64,000 bases of DNA from an uncultured Pseudomonadales bacterium (GTDB lineage Bacteria > Pseudomonadota > Gammaproteobacteria > Pseudomonadales > Balneatricaceae). Location: contig CALJVT010000005.1 of NCBI GenBank assembly GCA_937773555.1, positions 434,001 through 498,000 on the forward strand, read 5' to 3'. Shown here piece by piece: positions 1 through 8,879 of the stretch; position 1 is the first letter of the stretch, and the number at the start of each line of letters is the position of its first letter. Below the pieces are notes generated by a model, which had not been told where the DNA came from, did no database searches, and was given only the letters and a program-made list of their open reading frames with translations. A program made the position numbers and the translations under genes.

Positions 1-525
1 GAAGGCCAGCCGATCTATTCTTTGTCAGACTCTTTCACTGCCATTGGTTCTGGGGCTTGGCCGGTATTAATATTTTTCATAGTGGCGGTAATATTCCACC
101 TTCTCTTAAAGCATACTGTTTATGGTAAACACACTTACGCGATTGGCTCTAACGAAAGAGCTGCACGAGTGGCAGGCATTAATGTGCGACGCCACAAAAT
201 TATGGTGTATACCATTGCTGGGTCTTTATCTGGATTAGCGGGCGTGGTCATGTGTTCACGTGCCACCATTGCCCAGTCGGGTATGGGAACCATGTATGAG
301 TTAGATGCGATCTCTGCCGTGGTGATCGGTGGCACCTCTTTGTTTGGTGGCCGCGGGCGTATTACTGGAACTGTTATTGGAGTTTGCATTTTAGGTGTTA
401 TTACCTCTGGCTTCACGTTCTTGCGTATCGACTTCTATTACCAAGAAATTGTAAAAGGCATGATTATTGTAGGTGCAGTAATGCTTGATCAGCGCCGCCA
501 AGCCCAACGACGCTTACGCGCATAA
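1..525 (+). CDS. Sugar (inositol-type) ABC transporter permease, 5'-truncated by window edge
   Basis: This is the C-terminal 174 residues of an RbsC/YtfT-type inner-membrane permease (BPD_transp_2 family). The frame is open back to base 1, so the TTG at 22 is not a real start and the gene begins upstream of the window. Several hydrophobic helices are visible, and so is the cytoplasmic coupling loop GGTSLFGGRGRITGT (about codons 110-125), which contacts the ATPase. It is a close paralogue of the next gene over its whole visible length (shared YAIGSNE, AARVAGIN, YELDAI, GVCILGVITSGFTFL). The following permease starts 13 bp downstream, so the two are co-transcribed and may form a heterodimeric channel. 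The inositol catabolic genes downstream suggest a cyclitol or sugar substrate; that part is inference. Confidence 0.88.
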   Translation, partial: EGQPIYSLSDSFTAIGSGAWPVLIFFIVAVIFHLLLKHTVYGKHTYAIGSNERAARVAGINVRRHKIMVYTIAGSLSGLAGVVMCSRATIAQSGMGTMYELDAISAVVIGGTSLFGGRGRITGTVIGVCILGVITSGFTFLRIDFYYQEIVKGMIIVGAVMLDQRRQAQRRLRA

Positions 526-538
526 CCAGGACATTACT

Positions 539-1561
539 ATGACATCATCTTCATCTACAGGCGGTTACAAAACTGTAAAAAGTTGGAAAGACTGGCTGCC
601 AAAAGACGTCAGCATTCTTATGGTTTTGCTTGGCACAGTGTTTATTTTTGAAGTGCTGGGCTGGTTCATTGCTGAGCAAAGCTTTATCTTTAACACTCAA
701 CGTCTTACCATTATTATTTTGCAAATGTCTATTATTGGCATTATTGCCATAGGCGTGACTCAAATTATCATCATGGCAGGTATTGATCTATCCAGTGGAT
801 CGGCCCTGGCCTTCACAGGCATTGTGGCTGCAAGCTTTGCACAAACCTCTGAGTATACTCGTGCCGTTTACCCCGCTCTGACCGACATGCCTGTCCTTTT
901 GCCCATTATTGCTGGCATTTTAGTAGGGTTTGTTTTGGGTGGTATCAACGGTGGTTTGATTGGCTATGCTGGTATCCCACCGTTTATTGCAACCTTAGGC
1001 ATGCTTGTAGCTGCCAGAGGCTTAGCTCGCTGGTACACCAGTGGCTCCCAGGTCAGTTTCTTTATCGACGACTACGCTATTTTGGGCAGTGGCATTGTTC
1101 CGGTAATCATATTTTTAACCACAGCAATGGCGTTTCATTTATTGTTGCGCTACACCCGTTATGGTCGCTACACCTACGCTATTGGTTCGAACGAGCAAGC
1201 AGCGCGAGTGGCTGGCATCAACATTAGAGCCCATAAGCTGTTGGTCTATACCTTAGCTGGTGGCCTATATGGCTTGGCAGCAGTAGTAGAAACTTCACGC
1301 ACACTCACAGCTCAATCTGGTGCTGGCATGCTCTACGAGCTTGACGCCATTGCCGCCGTAGTCATTGGTGGTACTTCGTTAATGGGTGGTAAAGGCCGTA
1401 TTACTGGCACCATTATTGGTGTGTGTATTTTGGGTGTAATCACCTCTGGTTTTACATTTTTAGGTATTGGTTCGTTTTACACCAATATCGTTAAAGGCAT
1501 TATCATCGTCGCAGCTGTTGCAGCTGACCAATATAGTAATAACAAAAACGCTAACCGTTAA
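539..1561 (+). CDS. Sugar (inositol-type) ABC transporter permease
   Basis: A 340-residue inner-membrane permease of the ribose/inositol ABC family with about eight to ten hydrophobic segments. The ATG at 539 is preceded by AGGA at 528-531 and removes an 18-residue extension that would overlap the previous gene, so I prefer it to an upstream in-frame ATG at 485. The family signature GIDLSSGSALAFTG (about residues 76-90) and the coupling loop GGTSLMGGKGRITGT are present. It is a tandem paralogue of the preceding permease. The ATPase and periplasmic binding protein are not in the window and presumably lie upstream. A dehydrogenase gene begins 47 bp downstream on the same strand, placing transport and inositol breakdown in one operon. 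Substrate assignment rests on context only. Confidence 0.88.
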   Translation: MTSSSSTGGYKTVKSWKDWLPKDVSILMVLLGTVFIFEVLGWFIAEQSFIFNTQRLTIIILQMSIIGIIAIGVTQIIIMAGIDLSSGSALAFTGIVAASFAQTSEYTRAVYPALTDMPVLLPIIAGILVGFVLGGINGGLIGYAGIPPFIATLGMLVAARGLARWYTSGSQVSFFIDDYAILGSGIVPVIIFLTTAMAFHLLLRYTRYGRYTYAIGSNEQAARVAGINIRAHKLLVYTLAGGLYGLAAVVETSRTLTAQSGAGMLYELDAIAAVVIGGTSLMGGKGRITGTIIGVCILGVITSGFTFLGIGSFYTNIVKGIIIVAAVAADQYSNNKNANR

Positions 1562-1607
1562 TTTTATTCTAACGATTTATCGGTTTGAAAAGTTTGAGAA
1601 AAAACAC

Positions 1608-2732
1608 ATGAAAGAAATAGGTATCGGTGTTATTGGCACCGCGTTTATGGGCAAAGCCCACTCTATCGCATATGCATCTGCAGCCACTGCATTTGGTGGC
1701 AATCTGCGCCCAAGGTTAGAAATGGTATGTGATCAAGACCCTCAAGTGGCTGAAGATAAGCGAGCAGAAATGGGCTTTGCCCGCTGCACGACCAACTACA
1801 TGGACGTGGTGAATGACCCCAATGTAGATTTGATTTCTATTTGTGTACCTAATTCTGTGCACAAAGAAATCGCTATTGCAGCCCTGGCTGCAGGCAAACA
1901 TGTGTGGTGTGAAAAACCCATGTCTACTAACTTGGCTGATTCTCAAGCCATGGTAGATGCTGCTGCAGCAAGCGAGCAGAAAACCATTGTTGGTTATAAC
2001 TATACCCAAAATCCTTTAGTACATGCTGCTAGAGATATGATTAACGAAGGTGTGATTGGTGATGTCACTGGTTTTTTTGGTGTTTACGATGTAGACAACG
2101 AAGCTGATCCAGATCGCCCTTACAGCTGGCGTATGAACCGCGAGCTATCAGGCACTGGCGCCAATGCTGATGTCATGTGTCACTTAGTGAGCGTAGCCCA
2201 CTTTATGACTGGCAGCGATATCAATAGTGTTGTGGGTGAATATGACATAGTTTATGCAGATCGCCACGATCCTAAAACGAATACCCGCAAAACTGTGGAC
2301 AATGACGATGTATGTATGGCCATTGCTCGTTTTGACAGCGGCATTAAAGGTACCCTACGCGTAAGTCGGGTGGCTTGGGGTCGTAAGTGTGGTTTAAGCT
2401 GGGAAGTGCATGGTTCTCAGGGCATGATTCGTTTCGATCAAGAACGTCTTAACGAGCTGCAACTGTATACCCGTTCTGACGATCCTCGACAGCAAGGTTT
2501 CCGTACTATTTTATCAGGCCCTTATCATAAGCCTTATGATGCTTTTTTACCCAATGCTGGCCACACACTGGGCTACATTGATGTTAAAGCGTGTGAGTTA
2601 AATCAATTGCTCACCACCATTGAAGACGGTGGACAAACTTGGCCGTGTTTTGCTGATGGGTTAAAAATAGAAAAAGTAATGGATGCCATTGATCGTTCAG
2701 CCATGAGTGGCCATTGGACGGACGTGGAATAG
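1608..2732 (+). CDS. Gfo/Idh/MocA family oxidoreductase, inositol dehydrogenase-like
   Basis: A 374-residue NAD(P)-dependent dehydrogenase. The N-terminal Rossmann fold opens with GIGVIGTAFMGKAH (residues 4-17) and the family motif CEKPMS follows near residue 104, where the Lys contributes to catalysis. The C-terminal alpha/beta domain binds substrate; a His in NADVMCHLVSVAHF (about residues 185-198) sits where family members keep a catalytic His. The ATG at 1608 gives the usual family length; an extension to 1467 would run into the permease gene. Its stop is separated by one base from the next start, so it is coupled to the kinase gene. In this setting it probably oxidises myo- or scyllo-inositol, or a related cyclitol, to the inosose. 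Other Gfo/Idh substrates cannot be excluded. Confidence 0.85.
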   Translation: MKEIGIGVIGTAFMGKAHSIAYASAATAFGGNLRPRLEMVCDQDPQVAEDKRAEMGFARCTTNYMDVVNDPNVDLISICVPNSVHKEIAIAALAAGKHVWCEKPMSTNLADSQAMVDAAAASEQKTIVGYNYTQNPLVHAARDMINEGVIGDVTGFFGVYDVDNEADPDRPYSWRMNRELSGTGANADVMCHLVSVAHFMTGSDINSVVGEYDIVYADRHDPKTNTRKTVDNDDVCMAIARFDSGIKGTLRVSRVAWGRKCGLSWEVHGSQGMIRFDQERLNELQLYTRSDDPRQQGFRTILSGPYHKPYDAFLPNAGHTLGYIDVKACELNQLLTTIEDGGQTWPCFADGLKIEKVMDAIDRSAMSGHWTDVE

Positions 2733-2733
2733 C

Positions 2734-3726
2734 ATGACTGACACGCCCACCATAGCTTCTGAAAAAACCTGGCATGCTCTAGTGTTAGGTAGAGCAGGCC
2801 TTGATCTTTACCCTCAAACTGATGGTGGTAAAACGCGAGATGCCAATGGATTTACTGCTGATATGGGAGGTTCTGGTGGCAATATTGCTGCAGCCATGGG
2901 CAAAGTTGGCACCAAGGTAGCACTATTATCAGCCTTGTCTGACGATAGTATTGGCCATTTTGTACGCCAAAGACTGCAAGAATGTAATGTTAGTGATGCG
3001 TTGTTACAAACTTGCCACGGCAACAGCCGCACTAGTTTGGCGATTGCCGAAGTAAGGCCGACAGATTGTGATGTCGTGATCTATCGTAATGATGCTGCCG
3101 ATCTACAACTATGCCTCACCGATGCAATGAAGGCGGCTGTAGCTGACAGTAGCAACTTGGTGGTTACCGGCACTGCGCTGATTTCTGAACCATCACGCAC
3201 CACCACTTTAGAGCTTATGCAACATGCTCAAACTCACTCAAGTCGTGTGTGGTTAGACTTAGATTATCGTCCGTGGAATTGGCCAGACTTGCAAACCACC
3301 CGGAGTATTTATAGCCTTGCCGCGCAGCATGCCACTGTAGTAATTGGCAATGAAGAAGAATTTGCAGTGCTCACGGATGAACTAGAGGCCTACATTGAGC
3401 GTGCCAATAGTCTTGTGATACACCAAACTATTTTACTTAAACGCGGTGGCCATGGTGCCAGTTTATTTAGCCAAGGCAAACGTCTTGATACCGGCGTTTA
3501 CCCCGTCACCCCATTAAAGCCCTATGGGGCTGGGGATGCTTTTTTAGGAAATGTAGTAGACCACTATCATCAGCATAAAGATTGGCAATCTGCCATTACC
3601 AGAGGCAGTGCTGCCGCAGCTATTGTAGTGTCTCAACGTGGCTGTGCTAGCGCTATGCCCAATACAAAAGAAATTAATATATTACAAGAATCAAGTGTCA
3701 TGACACCCTCTGCCACCTGGCGTTAG
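2734..3726 (+). CDS. iolC: PfkB-family sugar kinase, IolC-like 5-dehydro-2-deoxygluconokinase
   Basis: A 330-residue cytoplasmic kinase of the ribokinase/PfkB family. The N-terminal GG motif lies at GGSGGNIAAAMGKVG (about 45-59). The C-terminal signature PYGAGDAFLGN (about 263-273) holds the catalytic Asp and the anion hole. The stretch DLDYRPWNW (about 175-183) is characteristic of IolC-type kinases. The predicted reaction is ATP-dependent phosphorylation of 2-deoxy-5-keto-gluconate, the step before aldol cleavage in inositol breakdown. The ATG at 2734 is one base after the upstream stop; the alternative at 2707 lies inside the dehydrogenase gene. Adjacent IolB and IolJ-type genes support the pathway assignment. 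A related sugar-acid kinase is the main alternative. Confidence 0.82.
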   Translation: MTDTPTIASEKTWHALVLGRAGLDLYPQTDGGKTRDANGFTADMGGSGGNIAAAMGKVGTKVALLSALSDDSIGHFVRQRLQECNVSDALLQTCHGNSRTSLAIAEVRPTDCDVVIYRNDAADLQLCLTDAMKAAVADSSNLVVTGTALISEPSRTTTLELMQHAQTHSSRVWLDLDYRPWNWPDLQTTRSIYSLAAQHATVVIGNEEEFAVLTDELEAYIERANSLVIHQTILLKRGGHGASLFSQGKRLDTGVYPVTPLKPYGAGDAFLGNVVDHYHQHKDWQSAITRGSAAAAIVVSQRGCASAMPNTKEINILQESSVMTPSATWR

Positions 3727-3750
3727 TGTCACGATAATAAGGAGTTTTAC

Positions 3751-4590
3751 ATGCATATCCCACCACATGACAATCAGAACAAAGCCATTGTAGACCGAGA
3801 CGATGAAAAAACACCTTTATGTTATTTCAACATTGTTAAGCTCACTAAAGGTGAATCCTTTACTTCTATGGTTGAAGGTTATGAGACGTGTTTAGTCCCT
3901 GCTACTGGAAGCATTGACGTGAGCGTTGCAGGGCACCACTTTGATGCTGTAGGTAAACGTATGCACATTTGGCAAGGTGAGCCAGAGGGAGTCTATATTC
4001 CTGTTGGCACTGAAGTGACCTTTACTTGCGTCAGTGACGCTGCTGAAATTTTCGTCTCAGGTGCAAAGCACGATGAAGTGTATGAGCCTTTTGTAGTGCG
4101 CGAAGCGCAAATTGACCCAGTTCAATACGGTTCTGATGACACCAAGACACACCGCAAGATCAAACATATATTGGGTAAAGCTCAGGCTGGTAAGGTAGGG
4201 CGTTTATTAGTAAGCGAATTATTTACCGTAGGCGCTGGTGGCTGGTCTGGGTTCCCGCCCCACAAACACGATACTGATACATTGCCTACAGAGTCGCGTC
4301 ATGACGAAGTGTATAACTTCCGTTTTAATCCAGAGCATGGCTTTGGCGCCCAGTTTATTACGCAAGAAGGCGAAGATATGGGCGATGTTTATCATATTCG
4401 TAATAGCTCTACTATTCAGATAGAAAAAGGTTATCACCCCTGTGTAGCAGGCCCAGGTTACGAGATGTATTACTTCACTATTTTGGGAGGCTTGTCACAA
4501 CGGCCACTGCATCAAAATTTTCACCCTGAACATGTCTACCAGCTGGATACGATCCCCGGTATGAAAGACATGATCAATAAGTTTAAGTAG
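3751..4590 (+). CDS. iolB: 5-deoxy-glucuronate isomerase (IolB)
   Basis: A 279-residue cupin-type enzyme of about normal family length. IolB isomerises 5-deoxy-glucuronate to 2-deoxy-5-keto-gluconate in the cytoplasm. Its metal-site motif is clear: WSGFPPHKHD (165-174, His171 and His173), followed by HDEVYNFRF (184-192, Glu186). A third metal-binding His is expected in the EKGYHPCVAGPGY stretch. AAGGAG at 3739-3744 is a good ribosome site for the ATG at 3751. It sits between the kinase and aldolase genes that act immediately after it in the pathway. This is the most diagnostic gene for inositol catabolism in the run. IolE and IolD, which act before it, are not seen here. Confidence 0.93.
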   Translation: MHIPPHDNQNKAIVDRDDEKTPLCYFNIVKLTKGESFTSMVEGYETCLVPATGSIDVSVAGHHFDAVGKRMHIWQGEPEGVYIPVGTEVTFTCVSDAAEIFVSGAKHDEVYEPFVVREAQIDPVQYGSDDTKTHRKIKHILGKAQAGKVGRLLVSELFTVGAGGWSGFPPHKHDTDTLPTESRHDEVYNFRFNPEHGFGAQFITQEGEDMGDVYHIRNSSTIQIEKGYHPCVAGPGYEMYYFTILGGLSQRPLHQNFHPEHVYQLDTIPGMKDMINKFK

Positions 4591-4596
4591 GCCACT

Positions 4597-5427
4597 ATGT
4601 TAGTTAATTTATCAGACCTTATGCAGCCTGCTATGAAACATGGATATGCTGTGCCTTGCTTTAATGTATTTGGCTACGAAGATGCCTTAGCTGTAGTATC
4701 CGCGGCAGAAGCTCGTAATGCCAGTGTCATTTTAGCCGTTAACTTAGATATGACGCTGTTTATGCCCTTAGATCATATTATAGGCATGCTCAAGCCTCTT
4801 GCACTAAGTGCAAAAGTGCCAGTGTGTCTTCACTTAGACCATAATTATGATATTCCTACGGTACTTAGAGCAATAGATGCAGGTTTCACTTCGGTGATGT
4901 ATGACGGTTCACAGCTACCCATTGAGCAAAATATTGAGGGAGTGCGGCAAGTGGTGGCCCATGCTAAAAATGTGGGTGTATCAGTAGAGGCGGAAGTTGG
5001 CTCTGTTCCCTATGCCAGTGGCAGGGATCATATTAAATCTGAACTAACAGACATTAATGAAGCCATGATGATGTTACAACAGGCCAAGCCTGATGTATTA
5101 GCCGTATCTGTGGGTAATGTACATCGCTTAGAAAACACCTTTGTGGATATTGATTTTACCCGTTTTGAGGAACTACAAGCGGCTTTAGATGTGCCCTTAG
5201 TCATCCACGGTACCAGTGGTGTAAAAACCCACGATATACAAAAGCTGGCCAAAGGAAATGTGTGCAAATTTAACATCGGTACTTGCTTGCGACAGCGTTT
5301 TGGCAAGTCGTTACGCCACACCCTTGCAACTGACCCTAATTTATTTGACCGGCTTACTATAATGAAGACCATTATTCCTGAAGTGAGCCAAGAAGCCGAT
5401 AATATGATTGATCTTCTTGGCCAATAG
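4597..5427 (+). CDS. iolJ: Class II fructose-bisphosphate aldolase family protein, IolJ-like
   Basis: A 276-residue zinc-dependent class II aldolase. The fold's key residues are visible: CLHLDH (77-82) with catalytic Asp81 and Zn ligand His82, the EAE motif at 131-133, GNVH with His176, VIHGTSG with His204, and the phosphate-binding KFNIGT (224-229). In an iol operon this enzyme cleaves 2-deoxy-5-keto-gluconate 6-phosphate to dihydroxyacetone phosphate and malonate semialdehyde. The gene starts 6 bp after iolB. Malonate semialdehyde is also the intermediate handled by the MmsA/DddC enzyme encoded near 34 kb, so the two catabolic clusters may converge on it. A tagatose- or fructose-bisphosphate aldolase is possible from sequence alone; the neighbours favour IolJ. 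Confidence 0.85.
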   Translation: MLVNLSDLMQPAMKHGYAVPCFNVFGYEDALAVVSAAEARNASVILAVNLDMTLFMPLDHIIGMLKPLALSAKVPVCLHLDHNYDIPTVLRAIDAGFTSVMYDGSQLPIEQNIEGVRQVVAHAKNVGVSVEAEVGSVPYASGRDHIKSELTDINEAMMMLQQAKPDVLAVSVGNVHRLENTFVDIDFTRFEELQAALDVPLVIHGTSGVKTHDIQKLAKGNVCKFNIGTCLRQRFGKSLRHTLATDPNLFDRLTIMKTIIPEVSQEADNMIDLLGQ

Positions 5428-5472
5428 CTAAGCTGATCAACTAGTCCAATTCAGCCCACACGAGATAAGTTC

Positions 5473-6300
5473 ATGGCACAATTAACTGGCCTAAACAACA
5501 AAGTAGCCGTCATCACAGGTGGCAGTCAGGGCTTAGGCGCAGCCACTGCCCACCTATTTGCAGAACGGGGCGCCAAAGGCCTTATATTGTGTGGCCGGCA
5601 AACAGACAAAGGCCTTTTGGTCGCTGAAAAAATTCAACAGCAATACCCTTCCTGCAAAGTTCACTTTATTAGCGCAGATTTAGCCGATGTAGACTCACCC
5701 AAACGCATTATTGCTGCCGCACAAGAGTGTTTCGGACAATTAGACATTCTCATCAACGTAGCAGGACTGTCTGAGCGTGGCACACTATTAGACACCACAC
5801 CTGAGTTATACGACCGCATTATGAACATTAATGTACGAGCTCCCTTTTTTCTTATGCAAGAAGCGGCTAAATTAATGCGCAGTAATGGTACCGACGGGGC
5901 CATTGTGAGCATCGGCTCCATTGCCGCCTATGCAGGTATGCCTATGCTCACCGCTTACTGCACATCCAAAGGTGGGCTCAACACCCTCACTCGCAACGCA
6001 GCCCACGCGCTAATGCGTGACCGTATAAGGGTTAACTGTTTAAATATTGGCTGGATGGCAAGTGATGAAGAAGACGTTATTCAGCGCAAATATCATGGCG
6101 CAGAAGATGGTTGGCAAGAAAAAGTAGGTGCTGGCATGCCTTTTGGCCGGTTAGTCGATCCGAACGAAGTGGCTAGAGCTTTAGCCTTTTTAGCCAGCGA
6201 CGAATCTGGGTTAATGACAGGATCAGTGGTTAATTTTGATCAGTCAGTATGGGCTGCTAGCGATGCTATGGTGGTGCCTGAGCACCGGCTGCCAGATTAA
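5473..6300 (+). CDS. Short-chain dehydrogenase/reductase (classical SDR)
   Basis: A 275-residue classical SDR. The cofactor motif TGGSQGLG is at 15-22, NVAG at 95-98, the catalytic Ser at 149 and the YCTSK motif at 162-166 (Tyr162, Lys166). Asp at ISADLAD (about 66-72) contacts the adenine ring. It closes the inositol operon 45 bp after the aldolase gene and probably oxidises an inositol stereoisomer or sugar-derived alcohol; the exact substrate is unknown. The C-terminal end (SVWAASDAMVVPEHRLPD) is a little longer than many SDRs. Its last four bases overlap the end of the convergent LysR gene, so no terminator separates the two units. Confidence 0.85.
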   Translation: MAQLTGLNNKVAVITGGSQGLGAATAHLFAERGAKGLILCGRQTDKGLLVAEKIQQQYPSCKVHFISADLADVDSPKRIIAAAQECFGQLDILINVAGLSERGTLLDTTPELYDRIMNINVRAPFFLMQEAAKLMRSNGTDGAIVSIGSIAAYAGMPMLTAYCTSKGGLNTLTRNAAHALMRDRIRVNCLNIGWMASDEEDVIQRKYHGAEDGWQEKVGAGMPFGRLVDPNEVARALAFLASDESGLMTGSVVNFDQSVWAASDAMVVPEHRLPD

Positions 6301-7175
6301 ACCTGGGCTAATAACCAATTTTTGAACGCCCTTACATCTGGACGTTGCAGGTGTGTTTTAGGGCAAACCACATAGTACGCATAATCAGTAATTAGAACCT
6401 GATCAAACACCTTCACCAATCGACCTGACGCTAAATGGTCTTCCACAAATGGCGTAGAACCTAACGCCACACCCTGGCCATCTATCGCCGCCTGTATAAG
6501 TACATTAGTGTCATCTATGGTGGTGCCACGCCTGTTAGAGATGCCTTTTACACCGGCTTGCCTTAGCCATTCATTCCAGGCATATGGGCCAGCATCATGC
6601 AGCAAGGTGACTTCAAGTAACTGCTCAGGTTTAAATAACGGTGGTTTATTAGCAAGCCATGTGGGGCTTGCTACAGGAAAAAAATCTAAGCGTATGATGG
6701 GGGTGCTCTCAACCCCCTTCCAGTCACCTCGACCATAAGTAACCGCAAGGTCAATGTCTTCGCGTTCAAAATCGACGGCATTGTGGGCATGAAACAAACA
6801 CAAATCAATTTCTGGGTAAAGTTGCCAAAACTCTTTTAACCTTGGCGATAGCCACTTAGCTGCAAAGGAAGGTGCTAAGCGCACGTTAAGTACAGAGCCC
6901 CCCTTTTCTTGTTTCAGACTTACAACAGCGTTAGCCATGTCGTCAAAAGCATCAGCTAGCACAGGCATTAAAGCCTCACCTTGAGACGTCAATGATAAGT
7001 TCCTTGGTAAGCGTTTAAACAGACTATGCCCTAAGTAGTCCTCTAAGCCTTTCACTTGGTGACTAATAGCCGCTTGGGTGACAAATAGCTCATCGGCTGC
7101 CCGAGTAAAACTCAGGTGTCTTGCGGCTGCTTCAAAAGCACGCAAACTATTGAGAGGGGGCAGTTTTCTCGCCAT
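6297..7175 (-). CDS. LysR-family regulator, GcvA-like
   Basis: A 292-residue LysR-type transcription factor. The N-terminal winged helix (LNSLRAFEAAARHLSFTRAA, then VTQAAISHQVKGLE, residues 8-45) closely follows the GcvA subgroup, and the rest is a periplasmic-binding-protein-like effector domain. GcvA proteins bind a CTAAT-containing site and control glycine/one-carbon genes. The gene is transcribed away from the MttB-like gene that starts 138 bp away, and an ATTAG-N5-CTAAT dyad lies in that gap (7204-7224). It therefore probably controls the divergent methylated-amine operon. The 3' end overlaps the SDR gene by four bases tail to tail. The effector cannot be told from the sequence. Confidence 0.9.
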   Translation of the reverse strand: MARKLPPLNSLRAFEAAARHLSFTRAADELFVTQAAISHQVKGLEDYLGHSLFKRLPRNLSLTSQGEALMPVLADAFDDMANAVVSLKQEKGGSVLNVRLAPSFAAKWLSPRLKEFWQLYPEIDLCLFHAHNAVDFEREDIDLAVTYGRGDWKGVESTPIIRLDFFPVASPTWLANKPPLFKPEQLLEVTLLHDAGPYAWNEWLRQAGVKGISNRRGTTIDDTNVLIQAAIDGQGVALGSTPFVEDHLASGRLVKVFDQVLITDYAYYVVCPKTHLQRPDVRAFKNWLLAQV

Positions 7176-7203
7176 GCGTTAACCTCTTTTATAAGCCTTA
7201 TTA

Positions 7204-7224
7204 TAGATTAGTTATTCTAATCTA
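7204..7224. promoter_or_regulatory. GcvA-like operator in divergent promoter region
   Basis: The arms TAGATTAG (7204-7211) and CTAATCTA (7217-7224) form a perfect 8-bp inverted repeat with the 5-bp spacer TTATT. It sits in the 138-bp gap between the GcvA-like gene and the MttB-like gene. The core ATTAG/CTAAT matches the CTAAT box recognised by E. coli GcvA. Binding by the neighbouring regulator is inferred. Confidence 0.6.
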
Positions 7225-7313
7225 CATCCATAGAATTAATCAATTGAACGCAACCGTATTTAAGCTAAAAATGAGGCTGATTTCAACTAATAAAAATAAC
7301 TTGGAAAGCTCCT

Positions 7314-8855
7314 ATGTCACGTCGATCCGGTGGCCGTCAGGCCCGTTTAGCAGAGCGTTTGGCTCCCTTAACTGAAGAAGCAAAGCCAGTCCATCCAGGG
7401 GAAACTGGTGGCACATTTATGCCTTTGTCTAAAAGTGCTATGTCTGCTGTTGCAGAGAATGCTTATCGCATCTTATCTGAAATAGGCTTTAGTCGTTCCA
7501 CACCCCACTGTACAGAGACCATGGTAGAAGCTGGGGCAATTATGGGAGAGGATGGCCGGTTACGCATTCCACGTGCTTTAGTAGAGCATACCTTAAGTAT
7601 CTGTCAGCGAAATCTAACACTCCATGGTGTAGAGCCTAAGCATGATATAACGCTAAGCGGGCAGCGGGTACATTTTTCTACGGCTGGCGCTGCGGTGCAT
7701 GTGTCAGACCCAGAAAATAACACCTACCGCAATTCTGCGACGGAAGATTTATATGATATGGCGCGCATTGCTGATACCTGTGAGCATATTCACATGTTTC
7801 AGCGCATGTGTGTTTTAAGAGACATAGACGATCCAAAAACCATGGATTTAAATACACTTTACTGCTCTATCATGGGTAATAGTAAGCATATAGGCACCAG
7901 TTTTACTGAAGCAGACCATGTTAGTGCGGGACTTCAAATGTTACATCACTTTGCTGGCAGCGAAGAAGCCTGGCGAGCACGACCTTTTGTGAGCATGTCT
8001 AACTGCTTTGTGGTGCCCCCAATGACCTTTGCAGAAGAGTCCTTAGAATGCCTGCGTGTGGGGGTAGAAGGTGGCATGCCCATTCTATTACTTTCTGCCG
8101 GACAAGCTGGAGCGACCTCTCCCGCTTTGTTAGCAGGCGCAGTGTCTCAGGCTTGGGCTGAATGTTTAGGCGGTTTGGTTTACGTTAATGCAATTAAGCC
8201 AGGTGCCCCAGCTATTATAGGCACCTGGCCCTTTGTCTCTGATTTACGCACTGGCGCTATGAGCGGTGGTTCTCCAGAACAAGGTATATTATCTGCAGCA
8301 TGTGCACAGATGGGTAACTATTTTGATTTACCTACAGGCACAGCGTGTGGCATGACCGATGCAAAATTCCCAGATTTTCAAGCTGGGGCTGAAAGAGCCT
8401 ATACTGCCGTGGCGGCAGCTATGGCCGGTGCCAACGTTGTCTACGAATCTGCAGGAATGTACGGCAGCCTTATGGGCGCTTGCCCAGAAAGCTTACTCAT
8501 GGACAATGACGTATTAGGTGCTTGCATGCGCATGACTAAAGGAATTAAAGTGGACGAAGACAGCCTAAGTTTTGACGTAATCAATGAAGTCTGCATGGGA
8601 GGCAAGGGCCATTACCTAGGCTCAGATCAAACCCTATCAGTCATGCAAAGTGAGTATATTTATCCCGAGCTAGGAGACCGTACCAGCCCTAATGTATGGG
8701 CTGAACAAGGCAAACCGGTGTTATTAGAAAAGGCGATCGCTAAAAAGAAAGAACTATTAGCCAGCTATTTTCCAACTCACATCAGCGACGAGGCTGACTT
8801 AGCTATACGCGCGGAATTTGACATCCGCCTTACCCGTGAACAAATTGGCCGTTAA
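7314..8855 (+). CDS. Trimethylamine methyltransferase (MttB) superfamily protein, non-pyrrolysine type
   Basis: A 513-residue member of the MttB superfamily, close to family length. Members transfer a methyl group from a tertiary or quaternary amine to a corrinoid protein. This copy reads through with no in-frame UAG, so it is a non-pyrrolysine member like the glycine betaine methyltransferases rather than true TMA methyltransferase. Family-like stretches are VHFSTAGAAVHV, GGSPEQGILSAACAQMG and LPTGTACGMTDAK. The N-terminus is basic (MSRRSGGRQARLAERL). No corrinoid-binding MtbC-like protein or corrinoid reactivase lies nearby. Instead two FAD/GcvT dehydrogenases follow in the same operon (25-bp gap), pointing to a folate-linked demethylation route. 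The substrate is probably a methylated amine or betaine; this is inference. Confidence 0.85.
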   Translation: MSRRSGGRQARLAERLAPLTEEAKPVHPGETGGTFMPLSKSAMSAVAENAYRILSEIGFSRSTPHCTETMVEAGAIMGEDGRLRIPRALVEHTLSICQRNLTLHGVEPKHDITLSGQRVHFSTAGAAVHVSDPENNTYRNSATEDLYDMARIADTCEHIHMFQRMCVLRDIDDPKTMDLNTLYCSIMGNSKHIGTSFTEADHVSAGLQMLHHFAGSEEAWRARPFVSMSNCFVVPPMTFAEESLECLRVGVEGGMPILLLSAGQAGATSPALLAGAVSQAWAECLGGLVYVNAIKPGAPAIIGTWPFVSDLRTGAMSGGSPEQGILSAACAQMGNYFDLPTGTACGMTDAKFPDFQAGAERAYTAVAAAMAGANVVYESAGMYGSLMGACPESLLMDNDVLGACMRMTKGIKVDEDSLSFDVINEVCMGGKGHYLGSDQTLSVMQSEYIYPELGDRTSPNVWAEQGKPVLLEKAIAKKKELLASYFPTHISDEADLAIRAEFDIRLTREQIGR

Positions 8856-8879
8856 CACTGGCTGTAAGAGAAATACATT

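Noticed and set aside
7314-8855. Pyrrolysine-encoding methylamine methyltransferase
   Set aside because: The MttB-family frame is complete at 513 codons with no in-frame UAG, and no pylT or pylS is seen, so it is a non-pyrrolysine member.
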